Shown here one piece after another: positions 34,101 to 46,100 of a stretch of 64,000 bases of DNA. Positions within the stretch are counted from its first letter, which is position 1. Each line of letters starts with the position of its first letter. Below the pieces are notes generated by a model that worked only from the letters and a program-made list of their open reading frames with translations, ran no database searches and was not told where the DNA came from. Both the position numbers and the translations under genes were made by a program. Origin of the DNA: Siphonodentalium dalli (taxonomy: Eukaryota; Mollusca; Scaphopoda; Gadilida; Siphonodentaliidae); the NCBI GenBank assembly GCA_032622095.1, contig CP136061.1, forward strand, positions 253,097,582 through 253,161,581. The letters run 5' to 3'.

Positions 34101-37100
34101 ATTTTAAACAACCGTGAATGTTTTAAGAGACATGTGTGAAAATTCATCATTTTTCCGAACTTCGGTCGCCATTTTGGCGGCCATCTTGGTTAAATGTTGT
34201 CAATTTTTCTGTCAAAGTGAAGCCTGTTATCTTAGTATCACATCAGTAGAGAAATATTATATTTCCTACCATAAGTTCACTAGTAGCTATTAATCAAACT
34301 GATTCAGTGCCTACTCTGAAATGTTGGATGGCGGCCATCTTGATGACGTCATAAATCCACCCAGTCGCGACCCCCAGGTGTCTAACATTTGTTTTCTGGT
34401 GCCCCATATATCAAGCAACATCATGAGCATAGTGGCTATATTTCTTCACAAAATGCACACTGGAGCCTAAAAATGGACATAAGAGCCTCTACTATAATAT
34501 CAATTCATACATGTTTGGAAATTCACTCACAGTGGGTAAATATGCAAAAAATCTAAAGTCTGTAAAAAAAAACATCATCATCAAGAAGAACATGGAGAAA
34601 TAGATCAACTTTGTTCTTATATTCATTATTGATAGTTCTCCAATAACAAAATTTTGCATATTGAAACCATTGTTATCATACAGTGATTTGTCAACAAACA
34701 TCGCAGATCGTGTTGTAAAAATATAGAGATCCAGGGGGGGCTGGGAACACCGCAGAATACAGGGGTAAACCTGTCTTCGGTAACATGGACAAAGGTATAT
34801 AAAATCTATGTACACATTCCGAAGCGCCACTTGGACAATTTTAGTAGTCAGATAAATGAAAAACAGGAGTATAACAGAAGTATGCTTGGTGTTTTGAAAT
34901 TTAGAAAATGTAGGTATACTATATGACAAGCATATGCGTACCAGTATTGTAGAATCACGCACCATCATAAAGGAAATTCATATACGTGGGAAGTTATAAC
35001 TTTTAAGTATCATGATTCATGATTGTCCCATACCGGTAGTTTCAGTATAAGATGGGACCGTGGTACATGTTGGGTTTTTAACTTTTACCAATTTAGAAAT
35101 TTAGAACATATGCGTAGGCCGCGAGGCATCGAAAGGGTTAATTTTGAAATTTTGAGTTATGTACATGAGTAAGTAGTTGTATATATGTTAGTATAAGTGT
35201 AGGTCTGTAGTAATAAATACAAAATATCACTGGAATCGTCGTCAGTTCTGTACCCGGTGATGGAGTGTTTAAGCAACAAACCACCGCTTTTCGGCACTTT
35301 AGTTTAAAAATATTTAGTCTATTGGATTATTAACCTTTTCATGACTGGAGCTGCACTGATGCAGCATTAAGGATCATGTGCCAGTGCATTCTCTTATATA
35401 TGCTAGTCTCCCCCACATATATAAGATTATGCAATGTGTTACAAGGTCAAGGTAAATATTTGTTAGGCCAATGCATTCTCTTATATATGCAAGGCTTCCT
35501 ATGGGAGACTCGCATATATAAGAGAATGCATTGGCACAGGGTTTTCGCCAACTTTCAGGAAGCTCCCGTCATCGAATGGTTAAACTACACTTCTACAGTG
35601 TACGACAATTTCAACTTTATTTTAAGTTTAAATATGCTGTAGTGACATATTGTAATGGTAATAGTGGGAGAGAAATGACTTCTCCCTATGATAACATCAG
35701 GGAGACTATTATGGAGAAGTAACACAATTTAAGGTAGAAGATATCTCCCAAGTCGCCCTCTAGGCTGGTCCCTGTCTCCCAAGTCACCCTCTAGGCTGGT
35801 CACCCTCCTAGCTGGTCCCTGTCTCCCAAGTCACCATTTGGGCTGGTCCCTGTCTCCCAAGTCACCCTCTGGGCTGGTCCCTGTCTCCCAAGTCACCCTC
35901 TAGGCTGGTCCCTGTCTCCCAAGTCGCCCTCTAGGATGGTCCCTGTCTCCCAAGTCGCCCTCTAGGATGGTCCTCTTGCAAGTCGACCTCTAGGCTGGAC
36001 GCAATTAAGATGCATAAATGGTGATTACTTTATTTCCAGGTTGCTGCATCAGTCCAGATATTCAGCACCGTTGCCTGAGGCAGACTGTGAGATATTTGGC
36101 TACCAATTCTCTCATGACTTCCTCAACAATCAGGAACTTGACAGACTGTTCCTCTTAGCTCGGTGAGTAAACTACATAATAACCAGGCATGAGAATATGG
36201 TACCGGACATTTGCAGAATGAGGTCCCAAGAGGGTAAATTTAGTGTCGCTACCATGCACAGTAGCTAGCATCACAAATTTCATCGTCTGGGGACCTCATT
36301 CTGCATGGCTTCGTCTATTATGGGAGACCTAGACACAGATTTCATCCTCTGGGGACCTCATTCTGCATGGCTTCGTCTATTATGGGAGACCTAGACACAT
36401 ATTTTATCCTCTGGGGACCTCATTCTGCATGGCTTCGTCTATTATGGGAGACCTAGACACAGATTTCATCCTCTGGGGACCTCGTTTTGCATGGCCTTGT
36501 CTATTATGGGAGACCTAGACACAGATTTCAGTTCACAGATGGTGTGCACCTCGATTATGAAATGTGTCATCTGTCAATTTTTTTTTGGTCAATTACAATA
36601 TGCAGGAAGTGTTAAAATAATTGGATTTTCTCATATTATAAAAAGATGCAGATACCACATAAAAATGTGCACAAAGTTAAATGCAAGACAGTTGAGAAGA
36701 GGAAAACTGATAAACTTATTTTGTTACACGGACTGGACAATTATTAAAATAGATCAAACAAAATTGTACTGTGATTGTTGTATAAAAAATTTAAAAAAAC
36801 ATTGAATTAAAGAAAGATCAGTTTTCCCTCATAAGCCAATTATGGAAATTAACAGTTTTTTCTTAAAGTCGCTAAACTATTTGTCAGGCACACTTTTGGA
36901 AATGTCAGACAGGTTACTTTAAGAGCCTGACAATGTGTCAAGTGATCCAAAAAAAAATATATATTCCGGCTTGGTTTCCACTAGGGTTGGGGAAATGGGA
37001 CCCCTATAGCTGCTGAAGTAAAATCACAGTCCATGCAACCATCTTCAAATATCTAATATAATTAGTAAATCAGCCCATACCGGTAACTTAAGCTCAAACT

Positions 37101-40100
37101 ATGAATGTTTACTGTAATATATGTAACTTAATTCAAAGAATCGCGACTGTTTTTATTTTTGACAAACAAAGGTTTACATGATCAGTAAAAATCGGGATAG
37201 TATCATAGCAACATGAATGTAATTGCGACATACATTAATGCCCTCAATAATCGACTCCTTAACCACAGCAGAATTATGGGTAATTTTTGAGGATTTAGTC
37301 GGAAATATGGCTTGTTGCCATTCACCGGAGAGCACTCGGGGAGTGCTTTCTGATGAATGGCAACAAGCCGTATTTCCAAATAATCCTGAAAAATTATCCA
37401 TAATTCTGCTCTGGTCAAGGAGTCGATTATTTAGAGCATTACTGTAACCTGGCAGAATCCTGAGGGAACTTCTCGCCAATGAGAATTTAGTAAAGAAGGG
37501 TTAAGCATTGACATTTTACAGTGATTGAATTATGATATGAAATTGCTATGAATTTATAAAACAATTTAATTCCAGACAGAGAATTGACAAACTTGATATG
37601 GCTCCATCACAGACCTACATTTTGAATGACAGTACGTATGCAAAATAGTACAGAATCAACAATTTGAAAACAATCAAAAGCGTAATTTTCACTCATCTAA
37701 TTTATTGAATTTGGCTTCAGATTACAGAAGCATTTTCATATTTCAAAGTAATCTAAGGTTATTCTCTGACATATGCAGGATTATTTATTTATTTTTTTCA
37801 AGTCTACTATCATTATCAGCGGAACTAGTAACTGACGGTGGTTTTAACCGAGAGATTGATGTTTTTGGTGCGACAATAATCTGGTTTCAGTTCTGTTCAG
37901 TTTTGTTGTCATCCTATAATAAATCTTGATTATTTGGAGCTTACCCAAGCCCAGAAAAGGTACGGTATACTTTATCAGCAAAATACATGAAATATGCTGG
38001 GTCTAGCTTGTCTAATATTCACATTAAATCAAAACAAGAGTTGAATGCCTCTCTTGCACTTAGAGAAAAAATAAATATATGTCGACGAAATCATCAGGTA
38101 TCCACCCTCAAAAGTCAATTTTTTAAAACTTGGCAGATGTATTTAGTACTATGGGACCTCTATACCTGCAATTATGAGGTCCGTCCTAAATTTGTTAGTG
38201 GATTTATTCCTCTTGTTTCACATAGAAATTTATTGAAACATGTATTATTTTGTCCGAGCTTGTATTCTTGTCTAATTTTTCTTTAAAAAATCAAATATGT
38301 TAATATGGCTACCCTTAACCCTTTGAGTGCCAGGTCCGATTTTTGTATCAACCCATATACCCTGTGCCAATGCATTTTCTTATATATGCGAGTCGACCAT
38401 AGGTCGCCTCGCATATATAAGAGAATGCATTGGCCTAACAATTTTTCATCATTTGTTATTATTTTTTACAATTTTTTACAATTTTAATAATTTGTTCTTA
38501 TATTCTTTAACTCTTTCAGTATTTTGTAGGTTTAGTGCCAGGGAATCTTAAGTTTTTCATGGGCATCAAAATTATTACTATGAATACTTGGTGATAGTTT
38601 TGAGTTATAACATGCCCCTAAGGTTTTATCCAGTTTGTTTTTATTAAAAAATTTTTAGGGCCGATTTTACAGACTGTAAATTAGGGCCGATGAGATCGGC
38701 CCCTGGCACTGAAATGGTTAATTCTGCCCAATTGCACTTTAGGTGTCATTAGTCCAACTGGGACAGTCTCACCTCTAGTTGTCTTTATGATAATAAGAAA
38801 AGATCTGTTCCTCATTTTCAGGTGTTTGTGGAAACCATCTGGAAATACGTAAACAGATCAAGATGTTCTTTGAGTTCATAAAGAGATTATCTCACAGGTG
38901 GGTGGTTTATCTTACATATGGGTGGTTTATCTTACAGGTGGGTGGTTTATCTTACAGATGGGTGGTTTATCTCACAGGTGGGTGGTTTATCGTACAGATG
39001 GGTGGTTTATCTCACAGGTGGGCGGTTTATCTCACAGGTGGGTGGTTTATCTCACAGGTGGGTGGTTTATCTCACAGGTGGGTGGTTTATCTCACAGGTG
39101 GGTGGTTTATCTTACAGATGGGTGGTTTATCTCACAGGTGGGTGGTTTATCTCACAGATGGGTGGTTTATCTCACAGGTGGGTGGTTTATCTTACAGATG
39201 GGTGGTTTATCTCACAGGTGGGTGGTTTATCTCACAGGTGGTGGTTTATCTCACAGATGGGTGGTTTATCTCACAGGTGGGTGGTTTATCTCACAGGTGG
39301 GTGGTTTATCTCACAGGTGGGTGGTTTATCTTACAGATGGGTGGTTTATCTTACAGATGGGTGGTTTATCTCACAGGTGGGTGGTTTATCTTACAGGTGG
39401 GTGGTTTATCTCACAGGTGGGTGGTTTATCTCACAGGTGGGTGGTTTATCTCACAGATGGGTGGTTTATCTCACAGGTGGGTGGTTTATCTCACAGGTGG
39501 GTGGTTTATCTCACAGGTGGGTGGTTTATCTCACAGGTGGGTGGTTTATCTTACAGGTGGGTGGTTTATCTCACAGATGGGTGGTTTATCTCACAGATGG
39601 GTGGTTTATCTCACAGGTGGGTGGTTTATCTCACAGGTGGGTGGTTTATCTCACAGGTGGGTGGTTTATCTCACAGATGGGTGGTTTATCTCACAGGTGG
39701 GTGGTTTATCTCACAGATGGGTGGTTTATCTCACAGGTGGGTGGTTTATCTCACAGATGGGTGGTTTATCTCACAGGTGGGTGGTTTATCTCACAGATGG
39801 GTGGTTTATCTCACAGGTGGGTGGTTTATCTCACAGGTGGGTGGTTTATCTCACAGATGGGTGGTTTATCTCACAGGTGGGTGGTTTATCTTACAGGTGG
39901 GTGTTTATCTCACAGGTGGGTGGTTAATCTCACAGGTGGGTGGTTTAACTCACAGGTGGGTGGTTTATCTCACAGGTGGGTGGTTTATCTTACACATGGG
40001 TGTAAACCTCATTACTCTAGAGTCTAGAGTGCCTAATAGTACTACAGGTAGGAATAATGGTACAGGGTGGAAAATCTCTAAAATTTTAATAACAGTACAG

Positions 40101-43100
40101 GTCAGAATAACAGTACAGGTCAGAATAATAGTACAGGGTGTACCGGTACATCCATATAAAAGTATCCACTATACTAGTACGTTGTTTCTTTTAAATGTTA
40201 AGAGATAGACACCAGTGAATATAAAGATAAATATGCACACATTAACTGCAGTATATACTTCTATTCTTTTGAGCAGTTTATAATTTAAAATTTAATCATC
40301 AAAGTATAAGGCAGCTTCACATATTGGTCTTGGCAAAAATTAATAAACGTACAGGGCCAAAAAAGGATTATACAGACATCCATGTTTCCTTAAAACAAGG
40401 ATACAGATGTGTATTTTCGTTCTTATTCAGATCCGACTGGGCTACTCTTTCTTTAACCATCGCAGAATGATTGCGGCTGTACACCAATACTATGTTTATT
40501 GTTTATATGTAATTTTATTGGCAGCTTTCCGCAATAAAACACTTTACTATCGCAAGTGGGGATGTGCATGTAGTGGGGAAAACCTTTCATTTCATTTGCT
40601 CTCCATGTACTAGACACTCACCCACTCATTCAACACAGACTACTGAATGAAGAGAGTAAAAATTTAGTGAAAATTTCGTGGGAAGAAAGATAACTCTACT
40701 AGTATGTCTCTTGTGTGCACTTTTTTGGAAAATGGTGGTAAATAGAATAGAACAGCCACCAATGGCAAACTATCTCTCACAATTGCAAACCCGTCTCATT
40801 TTAGTTATCAATCTATAACTTGATTGTTAGCAGCAAATGTGTGAGTAAATAATACAGTTGAAGTACATTTGCAGAAGAAACACATGCAATCGTCGCAAAT
40901 TTGATGACATTTCAGTTTGGGTGGGTGAAAAATAAAATTGTGGGCTACGGGTAACCTGTTAGATCAGTCGATTGAACATCGTCCTTCATTGGCGCGTTGT
41001 CGTACCAAAATTATTCTCCATGATCCTGCTTGATCTGATATGTAAAGACGCATATGGAAATGTTCATGACAATCGATGGCTGTTAGATGATACATCGTCG
41101 TGTGCTAATATCCTACACTCATGGAAACACAAAATAAAAGTAATTCCCTTTAACAAGGCATCCCAACTCAACTCGGGTGCAATGTTACAGAGCAGTGATG
41201 TTGTACATGTATTTGCATGTTTTTCTTAAATTCCCGAATTTGTTTGTTGTGATAAAGGGGCTGTTTTCTGGCCACAATCAGTGTATTTGTATCGTAATAA
41301 TCCAAATTTCCTGCCAGAACAACGATTCCTGACCTGCAAATATGGTAATGAATTGAGCGCCCAAATCAAGCATTTTCGAGCCACCCAAATTCACCTGACC
41401 GGCACGCCTAAATTAGGCCCGGATTACTGCCTGCCACCATATGTTTTCTATAGCATATCATAATTATATCAGATGCATGAGAAATAATTCCTCGTTTAAA
41501 AAGACTAGGATCCGATTAGCAACATGCTCTACACATATAACTTCAGGTTTACTATTCTGTATCTGTATGTGTACGTCCCAGTGACCAGTTTAACATATAT
41601 GGCACAGGAACTTGGTAAATTATCAGGGCAGACTTTGGGTGGGTCTAGCTTAATTATCATGGCAGACTTTGGGTGGGTCTAGCTTAATTATCATGGCAGA
41701 CTTTGGTTGTTTCTGGCTTAAAATTGCTGATTGCCAAGTTAATCCTTGTTATCTCAGTAGTCTTCAACAATGAATTTTTGCTGTCTGCAGTGCGACACTA
41801 AGATAATATCTGCAGCAAGTTGTTTCAATTGTGCACAAAACATTGGTGGGTTCTGAGATTTGCCATGGTAAAAAAATAGCTGATAAAATTTGCTGCAGCT
41901 GCGTGTATTTATCTCTTAACCCTTTACCCAACAGAACGGCCCTGTGCCAATGCATTCTCTTATATATGCGAGTCGACCATAGGTCGCCTCGCATATATAA
42001 GAGAATGCATTGGCTTAACACATATTAAAATGATAAAATTGTCAAAGAATGTAGAAAAATAATTAAAATATTATAAAAATTGTTAAAAAATGTAAGAAAA
42101 AATTATAAAATTGTTAAAGAATGTAGGCCAATGCATTCTCTTATATATGCGAGGCGACCTATGGTCGACTCGCATATATAAGAGAATGCATTGGCACAGG
42201 GCATAACTGTAACCATCACAATGTGGTCAATGAACCGGTTCCAATGATATCCATATTTGTATGGTGTTATTGAGACAGACCGAAGATATTTTAGGCTGTT
42301 GAAGCTTTATTTGGGCATTTTTGGCCGGTTTGTTGGGTAAAGGGTTAAGAAATGTTCAGATAATAAGTTCAACTAATAGATTGTTTGTTGAACTTATTAT
42401 TTAATCATTTCCTACCAATAATTAGGAATTGATTTTCGCTTTTATTAATTTTTGTCTGCTCATATTTCCTGAAAAACCCTGCAGATGAATAATAGACCAT
42501 TCCAATGTGTTCATCTATGACTGAGTGGGAGAATCCATTTAGTAATTAATGGGTTAACCCTTTATATATTAAATACTCATTACGAGTAGTTCCCGTAGGA
42601 AATGTTTAGATAACAAACAAGGTCATTTCCTGAAAACCACTTCAGATGAATTATAGACCGTTCAGCCCTTGAAATTAGGAAAAAAGTCACACTGCAAATT
42701 TAATACTGTGGCATTATAGATTCCACATGTTGCCACAGCATCTCCCACGGCATTGCTAGTGGACTGGACCATTCCATATATTGGAATTTCCAATGTATAT
42801 TTTTTATGACTTAGTGCGTGAATCAGTTTAGTAAAGAATGGGTTAACCCTTTACCCAACAGAAGGGCCCTGTGCCAATGCATTCTCTTATATATTCGAGT
42901 CGACCATAGGTCGCCTTGCATATATAAGAGAATGCATTGGCTTAACACATTAAAAATCATAAAATTGTTAAAGAATGTAAGAAAAAATGGTAAAAAAAGA
43001 TTTTTTTTAGGCCAATGCATTCTCTTATATATGCGAGGCGACCTATGGTCGACTCGCATATATAAGAGAATGCATTGGCACAGGGCATAACTGTAACTAT

Positions 43101-46100
43101 CACAATGTGGTCAAGGAGCCGGTTCCAATGATATCCATATTTGTATGGTTCTATTGAGACAGACCGGAGATATTTTAGGCTGTTGAAGCTTTATTTGGCC
43201 GGTTTTGGCCGGTTTGTTGGGTAAAGGGTTAAAGTTATCTCTGTGTCCTTGTTACAGGTTGCTGACTGATATTCCAGCTTCACCGACGGATTCTGTCAAG
43301 TCACTTGTAAAATCATTGTGTTCGTTGATGAATCATATCGGCCGGCTTTCAGAATCATTCCACAGTGTCTTTCTCAGCTCCACCTTTAATAAACATTATA
43401 AGGTAAATCTTTTGCTGTTGAAATAGTCATGTCTGTTAAAACCGCCACAAACGGAAAGAATATTAAAATATAGACAGATTTTGTTCTTATACCTATCATA
43501 AATGTCACATAAATAACATGTGTCTTGTTAGTAAACAAAAGCCATGTTATGATACAATTCAGTATGTAAAGAGCGTGCGATATGCAAAACACTCAACACT
43601 GATGAGACCTCACTAGTTAATCTTTGGTTAAAACTGCCACCATGTTGTTTAAAACATACTGATATAGCGTTCAATGCTCGCCACCTTGAATCACTCTTTC
43701 AAACAATCACCACGGTGTTGAGTGTTTTGCTTATCGCTCACTATTTACGTGCTGAAAATAAACAAATGCTCAGCTCCCACAAAGTGTGTTTTGTGGATAA
43801 TATCACATTCATACTATCATTAAACTATGCTATTAGTATATTATTGAGGAAATTCATAATTTAGTAAATTGTATTTCTAAATTATAACCTACCACCAAGG
43901 CCATCAGTGCCTTTAAAGTGATGTGAAACGTTCCGGTTGGGTGTTCAAATAGAAATGGAGAGTAATCTTGCTCAAAGTAGTTATTATTACGAATATTAAT
44001 CAAAATTTCCATATATGAATTATATGCAATGACTTTCGATGGCGAAATCATTTGCGTTAGTTTATAACTGATTGTTGTGTCCCGATTCGAGATAAATAGT
44101 TCACATGATGATATCTATGGAGTGGTATGGTTGATTTCTTTTAGATTTTCAGTGATGTTAGTAGATTTCTTCATTCACACAGTTAGCGTAGCCCCTGCAT
44201 ACTAACTTATCAGTTTCATGCACCCAAACAAGTCCGTAATATGTCTTTAAGTGAAACCACTTCTTGAAGACTTCTTGTATCCTCTTTTACTTGTATTAAC
44301 ATTCCACAGGCAAAGAATACAGACTATCATAGATTTCATCTTGGATTGGATATAAATTTAAGCATCATGGACATAATGTATTATATATACAACAAGTGTA
44401 CAGGTTAGTATGAATTATTCACTATGTTTGTTCAACTTATTGTCCTAACAGTTCCCATCAATGAATAAGAATCCTTCTGCACCTATACACCTATATTGTC
44501 TGTGTTTTCAGTGAAGGATCCAGGGATTTTTTGGGGACACCTGTTTTCAGGCAATGATATACTGAAGGCATATCCCGAAGGCCTGAACAGGGGGAGGTTC
44601 GGGAGGGGCTATCACCCTGCTGATTTAAAAAAAAATCCATTGCATTGAGAGCATCCTGGAATGTTTATTGCCGTTGATAGTCGAGATGACAGTAGCCATT
44701 TGTCTGTCTTTCAGATTTCCATCCTGGAATGTTTATTGCTGTTGATAGTCGAGATGACAGTAGCCATTTGTCTGTCTTTCAGATTTCCATCCTGGAATGT
44801 TTATTGCTGTTGATAGTCGAGATGAAGGTAGCCATTTGTCTGTCTTTCAGATTTCCATCCTGGAATGTTTATTGCCGTTGAAAGTCGAGATGACAGTAGC
44901 CATTTGTCTGTCTTTCAGATTTCCATCCTGGAATGTTTATTGCTGTTGATAGTCGAGATGATGAACTGCAGGATAGACGATTAGTTGAGCAAATAATCGT
45001 CATCCTTCTTTGGGATCTAGTTGCCATGGCTTCAATAATATACAACAAAGTAAGTATTATGTTATTTGTTACATTTTCATTTCGCTTTCACAACTCACAT
45101 AACCTACAATCTTTTTCCATCTGTATCGATTGAAATTTATGTTAGATATTGGTGAAGAATTTAGAACAAATGCTTAGCAGTTACGTTAGATATACAAAAG
45201 TTCATGATTGAATCGAATAATGAGTCAAACATTGAGTATTGACTCTACCCTATCCAGTTATTCATTACCAGATCCTATTAGCTGATATTTTGTCCTTTAC
45301 AGATGAACACAGATGAGTGTTTGACGAGGACGCCATTTTTCTGTGTCTGCATTAAGGAATTGTGGATCATGTTGATACATGTCACCCAAAGCAACTACCA
45401 AAAGTCGCGAGGTCCGGTAAGAGTCACCCAAAGCAAATATCAAAAGCAATGATTAAAAATTGCGAGGTCCGGTAAGAGTAACATTCATTTGGGGGTGGTG
45501 GTCAGCGCACACGAGTCGGATTTTCACTCCGGTCATATATGCATGCTATGGTCACTGTAGAATATAGCCAACTGGTGTGGTCAGCCTATCTAGCCAGTTA
45601 CTATATAGCTAGTCATGGTGATTTATATTAATATGTATTTCTAAAGACTAATATTTATTATTAATAAACTAAATAAATATATTAATAATATATTGATGTC
45701 ACGAGCAATAGCCGTAATATACCTTTCCACAGCTGCCGCCCTCTTGTTGCGATTATTATACAGGCACTCATTTTTTGCCCACAAGTCTACCAGCCGTTCC
45801 TTATCGGTCGAGCAGAATTCTAGATTTAATTTCGAATAGCGGTCGTTTTCGCAGAGACAGTTAGGTGTGAACATATTTCTGGAAACTTTCTTCGAAGTTC
45901 AAAACATTTCCGAAAGATCCTGGTGCATATTTATAAACCATGTCCGGCCAAACAGTCGAGCGCATGGTTCCATTGAGAAACAATTACACTGAAAAATGTG
46001 AATATGGAAACATGGATTATTAAAATTCCTTACTGGGAAAACAAGCTTTCTCATTCTCAACGCAATAGGCATTATGATGATATGTTCCCGAAGACTGTAG

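Noticed and set aside
34492-34968. 158-codon minus-strand open frame
   Set aside because: Hydrophobic, F/Y/I-rich sequence typical of AT-rich non-coding DNA; no family resemblance.
38887-40002. CRISPR-like regular repeat
   Set aside because: Units are head-to-tail without spacers and extend an exon-intron border of an animal gene.
38863-40208. Open frames of 354, 369 and 436 codons on the plus strand
   Set aside because: They are the 20-bp minisatellite read in three frames (repeating GGWFISQ / VVYLTG / RWVV); apart from exon 5 at the left edge there is no coding signal.
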